The notes under the pieces are model-generated. The model saw only the letters and a list, made by a program, of their open reading frames with translations, ran no database searches and had not been told where the DNA came from. From Nocardia harenae NBRC 108248 (GTDB lineage Bacteria; Actinomycetota; Actinomycetes; Mycobacteriales; Mycobacteriaceae), in assembly GCF_001612885.1 (NCBI RefSeq), contig NZ_BDBH01000016.1, forward strand, positions 1-64,000: a stretch of 64,000 nt of DNA, read 5' to 3'. This document shows positions 1-7,906 of this stretch, in pieces; positions within the stretch are counted from its first letter, which is position 1, and each line of letters starts with the position of its first letter. A program made the position numbers and the translations under genes.

Positions 1-497
1 CTCGCAGGTAGTCGGTGAGCACCTGCTCGAACAGCTCGATCGCTTTACCGACCTGCCCTGCCTCCTGGTAGGCGTGGGCGAGGTTGTGGCGGGTGTTCAG
101 AGTGTCGGGGTGGTCCTCGCCGAGGATCCGGCGGCGGTCGGTGAGCACCTGCTCATACAGATCGATCGCCGAGCTGACCTGCCCTGCCTCTTGGTAGGCG
201 TCGGCGAGGTTGTTGCGGGTGTTCAGGGTGTGGGGGTGGCTGTCGCCGAGGATGCGGCGGCGGTCAGTGAGTACCTGCTCGTATAGATCGATCGCCGAGG
301 TCAGCTGCCCTGCTTCTTGGTGAGCGAGGGCGAGGTTGTTGCGGGTGTTCAGGGTGTGGGGGTGGTCGTCGCCGAGGATGCGGCGGCGGTCAGTGAGTAC
401 CTGCTCGTATAGATCGATCGCCGAGGTCACCTGCCCTGCCTCCTGGTAGGCGTCGGCGAGGTTGTGGCGAGTGTTCAGGGTGTCAGGGTGTTTGGAT
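1..497 (-). repeat. Tandem 126-bp TPR-coding repeats
   Basis: Four successive 126-bp units are nearly identical in DNA. The marker gtgttcag..gtg..gggtg recurs at about 93, 219, 345 and 471. Each unit encodes 42 residues containing TLNTR, LA.A.QEAGQ and AI.LYEQVLTD, a tetratricopeptide of the type found in NLR-like and kinesin-light-chain-like proteins. Low divergence between units points to recent unit duplication or homogenisation. The array continues beyond the left edge. Confidence 0.9.
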
Positions 498-1876
498 CCG
501 AGGATCTGTTCGTGCTCAATGAGGGTGGCGTGCGCAAGTTCAATTGCCCGTGTGAGGACGGCAGTTGTCGTGAGCTGGCGTGTGGCCCATCGCTGAGTTT
601 TGAGGATTCGGCTTCGTGATGCCGGAGTTACGCGGCGGGGTAGTCCGCTGCTCGTGATGGCGTCGATGTGGTCGACCAGGCGCGTCCCTTCGAGTCGCCG
701 TGCCCATGCCTCGTCTTCGTCGAATAGGTGAGGCTCGAGTAGGTCAAGTGCGGCGGTGAGGACGGTCTCGGCATGGTCGGCGTCGAGGATCTGCTCGCGA
801 AGCGCACGGGCGGTGAGCCGGTGCGCCAGCAGCGAGTCTCTGCCGGTCGACCAGGTCAGCAGGGATCGCTGGACGCAGTGGTCGATGGCATCGTCAATCC
901 ATTCATCGAGTTCGGGGTCCGGGTGGGTAAGCAGCTCGCGGCCGATCCCGGCAGGGTCGAACACGGCGAACAGATCCAGCAGCCATCTGATGGTGGTGTC
1001 GAGGCCGGGGTCGCCGGTCGGGATCCGGGCGTCATCGAGGGAGAGGGTGATCGCCTGGTCGACGCGCAGCCGATGTTCCTGGCCTACGCGGTGGCGCAAT
1101 GCCCGGGGCAGAGGCTGGCTGCGGACGCGCTGTAGAAATCGCGTGTAGGTCGCACCGGAAGCGGCGATCGCGGCCGCCGCGGTCGCCAGCGCAAGCGGAA
1201 GGTCTCCCAGTTCGGCGGCGACTGCGGCCGCACCGGGCGGATCGTTGAGGTCGGTGACCGAGTTCAGATAGGCTACCGACTGGTTGCGGGAGTAGCCGGT
1301 GCCGGCGTCGACGAGCAGATCGGCCAGCGAGGTGAAGCTGCGTACGGTGCTGGTGATTACGATCTGGGTGTTACCGGAGGCTGGCAGAAGCTCGCGCACG
1401 AGGTCGACATCGGTGGCGTTGTCCAAGACCAGCAGCCCGGCCTCGGCTTGGGTGGCGAGGTGATCGCGCAGTCGGTACGCCGCTTTCACCGGATCGTCTC
1501 CGGGGTCGGCGGTGCCGAGGCGCAACGCCACCTCGGCCAGCCCGGCATACAGCGTGTCGTCGGACCCGGCGTTCACCCATCCGGCCAATCCCACTCCGCG
1601 CGCCAGCCGATTGCGGGCGTACGCGGCTGCCACGTGTGTCTTGCCGGCCCCACGCATTCCGGTCACCAGCGCCACCCGCCAGGACCCGCTGGACTCTGCC
1701 GCTAGCCGAGCCGTCTGCGGGCGGACCACGAAACTGCGCGGCTCGTTGGGAATCCGGCCGACAACGAGCGGGCTCACAATCGGCTGCTGCTCCGCCGCAG
1801 CCGTACCGGTGCCGTTGAATGCGATCCTTCCTGCACGAATGCCCTGGAGAACGTAGGTGTTGCCCCCGAAGCCCAT
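1..1876 (-). CDS. NLR-like NB-ARC ATPase with C-terminal tetratricopeptide repeats (3' end cut by window)
   Basis: A STAND-class signalling ATPase, at least 625 residues here and open to the left edge. The P-loop GMRGAGKT lies at residues 73-80. Further on are a Walker-B-like stretch GLLVLDNATDV, an ITST sensor-like motif and the GDLPLAL motif typical of NB-ARC. A winged-helix-like linker follows, and from about residue 460 there are TPRs of 42 residues. The N-terminus before the ATPase is short and glycine-spaced (NTYVLQGIRAGRIAFNG), as in bacterial NLRs whose N-terminal tail is an amyloid-type signalling motif. I chose the ATG at 1876, just after the small gene upstream. Family knowledge suggests TPR sensing, ATPase oligomerisation and activation of a partner effector. 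The real function (defence or signalling) is inferred, not shown. Confidence 0.85.
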   Translation of the reverse strand, partial: MGFGGNTYVLQGIRAGRIAFNGTGTAAAEQQPIVSPLVVGRIPNEPRSFVVRPQTARLAAESSGSWRVALVTGMRGAGKTHVAAAYARNRLARGVGLAGWVNAGSDDTLYAGLAEVALRLGTADPGDDPVKAAYRLRDHLATQAEAGLLVLDNATDVDLVRELLPASGNTQIVITSTVRSFTSLADLLVDAGTGYSRNQSVAYLNSVTDLNDPPGAAAVAAELGDLPLALATAAAAIAASGATYTRFLQRVRSQPLPRALRHRVGQEHRLRVDQAITLSLDDARIPTGDPGLDTTIRWLLDLFAVFDPAGIGRELLTHPDPELDEWIDDAIDHCVQRSLLTWSTGRDSLLAHRLTARALREQILDADHAETVLTAALDLLEPHLFDEDEAWARRLEGTRLVDHIDAITSSGLPRRVTPASRSRILKTQRWATRQLTTTAVLTRAIELAHATLIEHEQILGSKHPDTLNTRHNLADAYQEAGQVTSAIDLYEQVLTDRRRILGDDHPHTLNTRNNLALAHQEAGQLTSAIDLYEQVLTDRRRILGDSHPHTLNTRNNLADAYQEAGQVSSAIDLYEQVLTDRRRILGEDHPDTLNTRHNLAHAYQEAGQVGKAIELFEQVLTDYLR

Positions 1877-1905
1877 GCCGGGTGGTGGCGCTTCCGGGCG
1901 GGGTG

Positions 1906-2379
1906 TTACCGGGGCGCCGCGGTGGGGTCCTTGGGCTCCTGGTGCCCAACCCGCACTGAGCCGATCTCAATCTCGCCGCTGAATGTGCCACGCGAGATCC
2001 GGACGCCGGTCCCAGTCGAGTCGACCTGCTTGATCCGCAGCGCAGCGCCCTCGATCTGCTCCAAGTCCACACCGACGGTGGCGCCGGCGGGGGCTTCGTG
2101 CGCGCGCAGCATCGCGACCAGCGTCTGCGCCGCCGCGAGCAACTCGCCGTCCTGATCGGCACCGCCGGCGGCCAGGTCTTCGGCCAGCTCGACGCGGCGG
2201 TGTTCGGAGTTCGGGCGCTGCTCCAGCGCGGTCACATCCACCTGCCCGTAGCGGCCCGTCACGATCCCCTTCAGCTTCTGGTAGGCATCGGCCACCGCCT
2301 GTTGAGCGCTGTCACCCAATCCCGCGACCGCACCGGCTGCCAGTGCCTGCGCGACGATCGCCGCCACCGTCTCCACCAC
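1906..2379 (-). CDS. Small putative NLR-partner (effector-like) protein
   Basis: About 157 residues, lying 29 bp upstream of the NB-ARC gene on the same strand and so probably co-transcribed. The start is taken as the GTG at 2379 because GGGGAGGA sits about 7 nt ahead; longer in-frame starts lack such a site. Residues 1-110 look helical, beginning with a small-residue amphipathic stretch (AAIVAQALAAGAVAGLGDSA). The C-terminal 35 residues are beta-prone and glycine-spaced (VRISRGTFSGEIEIGSVRVG). That tail aligns loosely with the N-terminus of the NB-ARC protein. I know of no named domain that fits it with certainty. A membrane-acting or scaffolding effector triggered by the NLR is an inference from context. 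Confidence 0.6.
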   Translation of the reverse strand: MVETVAAIVAQALAAGAVAGLGDSAQQAVADAYQKLKGIVTGRYGQVDVTALEQRPNSEHRRVELAEDLAAGGADQDGELLAAAQTLVAMLRAHEAPAGATVGVDLEQIEGAALRIKQVDSTGTGVRISRGTFSGEIEIGSVRVGHQEPKDPTAAPR

Positions 2380-2474
2380 GACGAAATCCTCCCCACTCCA
2401 CCGACGAACCAGGCCCGGCGGTACACCACCGACCTGGCGAACCCGCAAAACCTAGCCGAAAAGCCCACCCCGCC

Positions 2475-2496
2475 GTGTCATTCGAACGACTGACAC
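2475..2496. promoter_or_regulatory. Inverted repeat, possible operator of the effector/NLR operon
   Basis: gtgtca and tgacac are separated by 10 bp that contain a ttcgaa palindrome. The position is compatible with an operator or a small hairpin in the leader. There is no independent support. Confidence 0.3.
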
Positions 2497-2789
2497 CTCG
2501 CAGTGTCGAGTGGCCCGTGCTGCGCTTTCAGGAGCCTGACTTGCAATCCGGCCTGGTTATCGACGGCCAGAACACCCCTTCCAGGGATCGCTATTGCCAG
2601 GCCAGCTGCCTTGGCTGGTGAGTATCAGAAACACCACGGCAAATAACGGCCAGCTCAAAGGCAGATGTGCCGCCCGGACTTTCAACCGCCGGTCTGCTCG
2701 GTTCATTTGTGGATGCCGGGCGGAGGGTAGGTCTTGGCATCACTTTGAGTCTCGTGGGCACGTGTCGATTTTGGGGACGCGCAGGTGTT

Positions 2790-2812
2790 CCCCCGTCCCG
2801 ACCGAACGGGGG
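2790..2812 (-). terminator. Short hairpin downstream of rslA
   Basis: cccccgt and acggggg form a 7-bp GC stem with a 9-nt loop just after the rslA stop codon on the minus strand. No clear U-run follows, so this is a weak terminator candidate. Confidence 0.35.
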
Positions 2813-2824
2813 CGACCGACATCC

Positions 2825-3619
2825 TCAGACCGTGCCGAGGAGCACCGTGTCCCCGGTGGTGGCGGAGGTGATCTCCACACTCCGGATCCGGTCCGGGGTG
2901 GTGGGAACGGTGCGTTCCAGCGTCACCACATCACCCGGCCCCGCCGGCCACTGACCGAGATTCCACCGGGTCCCGTCCACACCGGTGGCGACCAGGCCGA
3001 ACTCCCAGGTGTAGCTGGCACCGGTCCCGGCGTAACTGCACGTCATCTCGACCCGCGTCCGGTCGCCGTCGGCAACGAGACGGAAGTCGGCCGAGACCGG
3101 GCTGGCGCGCAGCGGCTCCATCGTGCGCTCCGCGAAGACCTGCTCGGTGCGCACCGAGTCCTGGTCCGCGGTCACCGCGGCGACCACCGGGACGGCGATG
3201 GCGACGGCGGCCGCCGCGGCGGCGAGGGCGGCGCCCGCGGTGACCCAGCGGGAGCGGCGGCGCTTGCGTTCGCTCGCAGCGGCGAGGCGGGGGAGCAGGT
3301 CGGCGGGTGGGGCGGGCTCCCGGCCGGGGCGGTCCAGGGGGAGCGCTGTGTCGGGCACGGCCGGGGCGTCCGCAGGAGGGGGCGACGCGGTGTTCCGAGC
3401 GATCTCCGGAAGGCCGGAATCCTCGGCACCGAGTCCGAGCGCGGTCTCCGCCTCGACCAACCCGAGCAGCCCTGGCATCCCGGCCAGCTCAGCGACGGCG
3501 GAACGGCACCGCGGGCACCCCTCCAGGTGCTCCTCGAACTCCAACCGTTCCGCGCGAGTGAGCGACCCGAGCACATAGGCGGCATCCCACGTCGTGTAGT
3601 CGTCGACAAAGTCGGTCAT
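2825..3619 (-). CDS. rslA: Zinc-binding anti-sigma factor, RslA-like
   Basis: 264 residues. The N-terminal domain carries WDAAYVLGSL and the anti-sigma zinc motif HLEGCPRC (H-x3-C-x2-C, about residues 31-38). A linker is followed by one membrane span at about residues 145-165 and an extracytoplasmic domain. This matches the M. tuberculosis SigL anti-sigma RslA in layout and in the WDAAYVLG and EAHL.GCP.CR signatures as I remember them. It overlaps sigL by 4 nt (ATGA), so the two are translationally coupled. It should hold SigL inactive at the membrane until the zinc site is oxidised or the protein is cleaved. The signal is not evident from the sequence. Confidence 0.88.
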   Translation of the reverse strand: MTDFVDDYTTWDAAYVLGSLTRAERLEFEEHLEGCPRCRSAVAELAGMPGLLGLVEAETALGLGAEDSGLPEIARNTASPPPADAPAVPDTALPLDRPGREPAPPADLLPRLAAASERKRRRSRWVTAGAALAAAAAAVAIAVPVVAAVTADQDSVRTEQVFAERTMEPLRASPVSADFRLVADGDRTRVEMTCSYAGTGASYTWEFGLVATGVDGTRWNLGQWPAGPGDVVTLERTVPTTPDRIRSVEITSATTGDTVLLGTV

Positions 3620-4194
3620 CGGTTCGTCACCCCCATTTCCTGCAATGTGAGACGTAGGGCCCGCATGCCGTAGTGCATCCGGGATTTCACCGTTCCGGGT
3701 GGAATACCCAGTTCGTCGGCGATCTGCTGGGTCGAGAGCCCGCGATAGTAGGCGCGCACGATCACCTCGCGGTGGTCCGGGCCGAGGCGGGCCAGTGCGT
3801 CGGCGACGAGCCAGCCGTCCAGAGCGCGGTCGGAGTGGTCGGGCGTGGCCTGCTCGGGGGGCGCGTCGGTGCGGAATTCGCGCCGGTTGCGGGCGCTGCG
3901 GTGTTCATCCACGGCGAGGTTCCTGGCCACGGTGAAGAGCCAGGCTCTGGCCGAGTGGGTGGATTGGTCGAGCACCGCGGGGCGCTGCCAGGCGCGCAGC
4001 AGCGTCTCCTGGACGATGTCCTCTGCCCGCCCGGCATCCCGGACCAGGCCGAGGGTGTAGCGCCAGAGCACCGCCGCGTGTTCGCGGTAGAGGACGGCCA
4101 TGAGTTCGGCTCGGTCGGTGGTCGCTGCCCACGGCGCGTTCTCCGGGTGGGTTGGGGGCGGGGTCGGGGCCGCCGGTTTGTCCGGTGCGTCCAT
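3616..4194 (-). CDS. sigL: ECF RNA polymerase sigma factor, SigL-like
   Basis: 192 residues with sigma region 2 (LYREHAAVLWRY, AEDIVQETLLRAWQ, ARAWLFTVARNL) and region 4 (VIVRAYYRGLSTQQIADEL, GTVKSRMHY). The C-terminus MRALRLTLQEMGVT is very like mycobacterial SigL. The first 30 residues are a proline-rich extension. It lies upstream of and overlaps its anti-sigma gene, the usual autoregulated ECF module. In mycobacteria SigL controls envelope and polyketide genes; whether that holds here is inference. Confidence 0.9.
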   Translation of the reverse strand: MDAPDKPAAPTPPPTHPENAPWAATTDRAELMAVLYREHAAVLWRYTLGLVRDAGRAEDIVQETLLRAWQRPAVLDQSTHSARAWLFTVARNLAVDEHRSARNRREFRTDAPPEQATPDHSDRALDGWLVADALARLGPDHREVIVRAYYRGLSTQQIADELGIPPGTVKSRMHYGMRALRLTLQEMGVTNR

Positions 4195-4245
4195 CGGCTC
4201 ACCGGAGTGGGGGGTAGGGCACGGTTGTCCTCCTCTGTCGAGGAG

Positions 4246-4274
4246 TTACACGAGGCTAGTTGCGTTCCAGTTCG
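4246..4274 (-). promoter_or_regulatory. Candidate SigL-type autoregulatory promoter
   Basis: Read on the minus strand, GAACT is followed after 16 nt by CGTGTAA, resembling the GAAC/CGT pattern of ECF promoters. It sits about 50 bp upstream of sigL and overlaps the 3' end of yqgE. This is motif similarity only. Confidence 0.35.
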
Positions 4275-4897
4275 ATCGGGTGCGAGGCGAGCAGCGAGAG
4301 CGGGAGCGGCTGCCTGCGCAGCACCCGGGCCCAGAGGTCGGTGCGGCCGGGGGCGATGGGGTCGGCGGGGAGCGCGGAGACCACGTACCAGTCGTGGTTG
4401 TCCAGTTCGCCCTCGAGTTGCCCGAAGGTCCAGCCGGCGTAGCCGGCGAAGATGCGGGCGCCCTCGATGAGCGGGGCGATCTCGGCGGGGTCGGCGTCCA
4501 GGTCGACCAGCACCACGCGGCCGTCGACCCGGCGCAGGCCGGTCACCCCGGCGATCGTGGCGCCGACCCGGACTGTTGCGACACAGAGCGCGGCGTCCCG
4601 CTTGACCGGCCCGCCGACGAAGAGCGTGTGCGGCGCGGAGACCACCTCGCTCCAGCGCGGGAGCACGTCGTGCACGGCGGTGTCGCTGGGGCGGTTCAGC
4701 ACCACGCCGAGGCTGCCCGCCTCGTTGTGCTCGATGACGTAGATGACGGTGCGCCGGAAGGTCGGCTCCGAGAGGTCGATGGCGGAGACCAGCAGACTGC
4801 CCGCCCGCACGGCGGGCTCGCCCGGGCGGTGATCGCGGCGACCGTGGTCGCCGTGCCCGCGGGTCCTGCGATCGTCGGGGTCGTCTGCGCGTGCCAC
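4256..4897 (-). CDS. YqgE/AlgH family protein
   Basis: About 213 residues from a GTG at 4897. The conserved UPF0301 core is complete: TFRRTVIYVIEHN, GSLGVVLNRPSD, FVGGPVKRDAALCVA, RIFAGYAGWTFGQLEGEL and the C-terminal LRRQPLPLSLLASHP. The molecular function of the family is not established. The start is uncertain because no ATG lies in frame between the divergent neighbour and the core; the GTG gives a short, disordered, charged N-terminus as in the mycobacterial homologue. The gene diverges from the acyltransferase at 4980. Confidence 0.88.
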   Translation of the reverse strand: MARADDPDDRRTRGHGDHGRRDHRPGEPAVRAGSLLVSAIDLSEPTFRRTVIYVIEHNEAGSLGVVLNRPSDTAVHDVLPRWSEVVSAPHTLFVGGPVKRDAALCVATVRVGATIAGVTGLRRVDGRVVLVDLDADPAEIAPLIEGARIFAGYAGWTFGQLEGELDNHDWYVVSALPADPIAPGRTDLWARVLRRQPLPLSLLASHPIELERN

Positions 4898-4979
4898 CCG
4901 GACATCATCGCAGTTGCAGGCCCGATGCGCTTGCCCTCTGCGGTGGGAAAGCGGCTGCCCGGCGTCGTAGAGTCGTGCC

Positions 4980-5741
4980 ATGCGACCGCCCGAGGTGCTC
5001 CTGGACGACTTCGACACCGTCTACGACTTCTACCGCGATCACCGGCAGAACCGGGCGAAGGCACTGGCGGCGTACGCGTTTCTGGCGCGCCGCTTCCGGC
5101 CGCGGGTGTACTTCGCGGCCGGCGCGCCGGAGGCGGTCAAGGCGCTGGTGCGGTCGGGGCGGCCGGTGCTGATCGCGGTCAACCACCTCTCCAGGCACGA
5201 TCCGTACACGGTGGCGGCGGCGGCTTGGCGCAGCCCGCTGCGGCGGCTCATCGGGCGGGTGCGGGTGCTGGCGAAGGACGAGCTGTTCGTCGAGCCGAAG
5301 CTGCGCAAGCAGGTCGACATGATGGGCGCGATCCCGGTGTTCCGCGGCAAGGACCACGGCATCAGGGCGGTGAACGCCGCAGGTCAGCGCATGATGGATA
5401 TCTGCGCGGAGCGGCTGGCCCGCGGCGATCACCTCGCGGTCTTCCCGGAGGGCACCTGCAATGTGGTCGACCCGAGCCGGGTGCAGCCGGTGGGCAGCGG
5501 AATCGGCCACATCGCCTTCCGGGCGCAGAAGCTCGGGGCCGCACCCGCCCTGCTCAGCCTGGCACTGAGCTACGGCCAGGGGCGGGGTGACGGCACCGAG
5601 CCGTCGAAGCAGGAGGTGGTCGGCTCCTCCTTCTACTTCGGGCAGCCGGTGACCGAGCTGCCGACCCGGCCCGCCGAGATCTCCCGGCTGGTCCGCGCCG
5701 ACCTGCAGCTCGCGCTGGACGGGGCGGTCGCCGCCTACTAG
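4980..5741 (+). CDS. 1-acylglycerol-3-phosphate acyltransferase family protein
   Basis: 253 residues of the PlsC/LPLAT superfamily. The catalytic HX4D motif is in NHLSRHDP (about residue 62), and the substrate motif FPEGTCN is near residue 157. No clear membrane span is visible, so peripheral association is likely. It probably acylates a lysophospholipid or related hydroxyl acceptor during phospholipid or glycolipid synthesis; the acceptor cannot be read from sequence. Its 3' end overlaps the convergent acetyltransferase by 4 bp. Confidence 0.85.
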   Translation: MRPPEVLLDDFDTVYDFYRDHRQNRAKALAAYAFLARRFRPRVYFAAGAPEAVKALVRSGRPVLIAVNHLSRHDPYTVAAAAWRSPLRRLIGRVRVLAKDELFVEPKLRKQVDMMGAIPVFRGKDHGIRAVNAAGQRMMDICAERLARGDHLAVFPEGTCNVVDPSRVQPVGSGIGHIAFRAQKLGAAPALLSLALSYGQGRGDGTEPSKQEVVGSSFYFGQPVTELPTRPAEISRLVRADLQLALDGAVAAY

Positions 5742-6046
5742 GTCGGCAGCCCGAACTGGCTGCGGGCCCACGAGGGCACCGCGGCCACGTGCTCGGCCCT
5801 GCCCTCGATATAGCGGTTGACCTGCGGACACATCGGCAGCACCTCGAAGCCCTGCGCCCTGGTATCGCGCAGCGCGGCCTCGAAGAGCGTGGCGGCGTGG
5901 CCGCGGTCGGGGTTGGCGTAGATCTCGGAGCGCACGAAGGCGCGCTCGGCGGCGGTGTCCTGGTACGCGACATGACCGGCGAGAACCCCGTCGATGTAGA
6001 GCTCGAACCGCTCCAGAGCAGTATTGGTGCGGACCTCGATCGCCAT
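5738..6046 (-). CDS. Small GNAT-fold acetyltransferase (COG2388-type)
   Basis: 102 residues, the normal size for the truncated GNAT family related to YjdJ. The pattern RFELYIDGVLAGHVAYQD, then RSEIYANPDRGHAATLFEAAL, then LPMCPQVNRYI is characteristic. The minimal acetyl-CoA fold is present, but the substrate is unknown in this family. Confidence 0.8.
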   Translation of the reverse strand: MAIEVRTNTALERFELYIDGVLAGHVAYQDTAAERAFVRSEIYANPDRGHAATLFEAALRDTRAQGFEVLPMCPQVNRYIEGRAEHVAAVPSWARSQFGLPT

Positions 6047-6254
6047 GGCTCGACGCTACTCGGTGCGGGGCGCGATCGCGCGCTCGAATCCGGTTCGCGG
6101 CGAGCGTTTCCGCGCGACCCGCACCGAGGCGAAAGGGGACGGAATCCCGCCGGTGGACTTGTCCAACCCGCCGCGGCCGCACAGAATGCTTGTGGCCCGC
6201 CGCCCGGTACGCGAGCTCGGGGTGGCCGCGGCGCGGGCCCGGGAGGGACGGAAG

Positions 6255-7856
6255 ATGACGAGCGCACAGCGCGCGGCCGGGCTGGCCGCGCTCCTGGTAG
6301 CCGGGTTGCTCGGTGCGGCAACGGCGACCCCCGCCCTGCTCGCGCCCGCCGCGGCGGCGCCGGCGGTGGCCTTCGGCGACTGCCCGGAGGGGGCGGTGCC
6401 CGCTGGTCTCGGCGTGCAGTGCGCGGTGGTCGAGGTCCCGATGAACCATGCCGATCCGGACGGCGCGCGGATCGAACTGACCGTCAGCCGGGTCCCGGCC
6501 CAGGGCGGCAAGCGCGGGGTGATCGCCGCCAACCCGGGCGGTCCGGGGGCGGACGCGCTGGATTACTGGGCACGCAGGATCGACAGCTTTCCCGCGGCCA
6601 TGAAGCAGTACGACCGGATCGCCGTGCAGCCGCGCGGCATGCGCTGGTCCACCCCCCTGGACTGCGCGGTCGAGCCGACCGGCGCCGAGCCCGCGCCGCC
6701 GCCGGGCGTCAAAGACATCGCGCTGCGCCCCCGCGACGAACTGCGCGCCACCTGCGAGGCGGCGCTGCCGGGGTACCTGGACACCATCACCACCGAGAGC
6801 ACTGCCCGCGACCTGGACGCCGTGCGCGCCGCGCTCGGCGTCGACAAGCTCGACTACCTGGGCACCTCCTACGGCACCTACCTGGGCGCGGTCTACGCGA
6901 CGCTCTTCCCCGAGCACACCGGCCGGATGGTGCTCGACTCCAATGTCAACCCGGGCTGGATCTGGACCGAGGAGTTCGCCCAGCAGCAGGTGGCGGGCAA
7001 GCAGCGGCTGGACGACCTCTTCGCCTGGATCGCCGAGCACGACGCCGAGTACGGCCTCGGCGGCACCCCGCTGCAGGTGTACCGGAACTGGGTGCGGCTC
7101 GTGGCCGACCAGGGCGGCGGCTGGTACGCCAACCTGACCCCGCCGCCCGCCTCCGTCACCGACCTGCCCGGCGCGCTGCCCGAGCCACTCGCCGAGGTCG
7201 CCCGCGACGGCTTCAACGGCAGCGTCGAGCAGATCGGCAAGGTGCAGAACCTGACCCGCACGCTGGTCGCGGGCGGCACCTCGGCGCAGGTGCCGCTGCT
7301 CGGCGCGACCACCGTCGCCACCTACACCCGCGCCTTCTGGCCGCACTTCGCGCGCGCCATGGCGGATGCCAATGCCGACCCGCGCAATACCGGCAAACTG
7401 CTGGCGCTGGAGGGCACGAGCAGCTCCGACCCCACCGGCCAGGTGGTCTTCACCGCCATCACCTGCAACGAGAACGCGATCGAGCCGCGGCCGGAGTTGA
7501 TCGCGGCGGCCGCGGTCACCATCGCCTCCGGCGGCAGCGCCATGGAGGCGCGCGCCAACCTGGTCCGCGCGGGCATGAACTGCGGGTCGTGGCGGCCGGT
7601 GGCGAAGCCGATCGCGGTGGACGGCGCCGCGCTGGAAACCCCGCCGCTGCTGTTGCAGAGCCGCCACGACGCGCTCACCGCCTACGAGGGCGGCCCGGCG
7701 CTGGCCCGCGCGGTGCACGGCACGCTGATCACCGTGGAGGGCGGCGACCACGGCACCTTCGGGCGCGGCAACGGCGTGGTCGACGACGCGGTGGTGCGGT
7801 ACCTGGAGACCGGCGAGGTCGGCATCGACCGCGCCGACCAGGCTCCGCTGCCGTAG
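6255..7856 (+). CDS. Secreted alpha/beta hydrolase, tripeptidyl-aminopeptidase-like (peptidase S33)
   Basis: 533 residues from the ATG at 6255, where GGAGGGACGGAAG lies upstream. Residues 1-35 form a signal peptide (hydrophobic LLVAGLLGAATATPALL, then AAAAP). The catalytic serine sits in GTSYGTYLG, the acid in LLQSRHDAL and the histidine in EGGDHGTFG. The C-terminal TAP-like region is complete. Related exported hydrolases release N-terminal tripeptides or act as esterases; the true substrate is unknown. Confidence 0.88.
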   Translation: MTSAQRAAGLAALLVAGLLGAATATPALLAPAAAAPAVAFGDCPEGAVPAGLGVQCAVVEVPMNHADPDGARIELTVSRVPAQGGKRGVIAANPGGPGADALDYWARRIDSFPAAMKQYDRIAVQPRGMRWSTPLDCAVEPTGAEPAPPPGVKDIALRPRDELRATCEAALPGYLDTITTESTARDLDAVRAALGVDKLDYLGTSYGTYLGAVYATLFPEHTGRMVLDSNVNPGWIWTEEFAQQQVAGKQRLDDLFAWIAEHDAEYGLGGTPLQVYRNWVRLVADQGGGWYANLTPPPASVTDLPGALPEPLAEVARDGFNGSVEQIGKVQNLTRTLVAGGTSAQVPLLGATTVATYTRAFWPHFARAMADANADPRNTGKLLALEGTSSSDPTGQVVFTAITCNENAIEPRPELIAAAAVTIASGGSAMEARANLVRAGMNCGSWRPVAKPIAVDGAALETPPLLLQSRHDALTAYEGGPALARAVHGTLITVEGGDHGTFGRGNGVVDDAVVRYLETGEVGIDRADQAPLP

Positions 7857-7906
7857 CGCCGGGTGTCCGAGGTGCGCGCCGGGGCGCCGGGTTCCACAAT
7901 GGGCCG

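Larger units (their letters stand above)
2380..2824. other. Intergenic region upstream of the effector/NLR operon
   Basis: This stretch is less GC-rich than its surroundings and shows no convincing gene. It must hold the promoter of the minus-strand effector/NLR operon and the 3' end of rslA. An inverted repeat (gtgtca...tgacac, 2475-2496) lies about 95 bp upstream of the effector start and could be an operator. No confident -10/-35 pair was identified. Confidence 0.5.

Noticed and set aside
4905..7751. A 948-codon open frame on the minus strand
   Set aside because: It runs antisense to the acyltransferase, hydrolase and acetyltransferase genes, has composition typical of GC-rich shadow frames and shows no domain.
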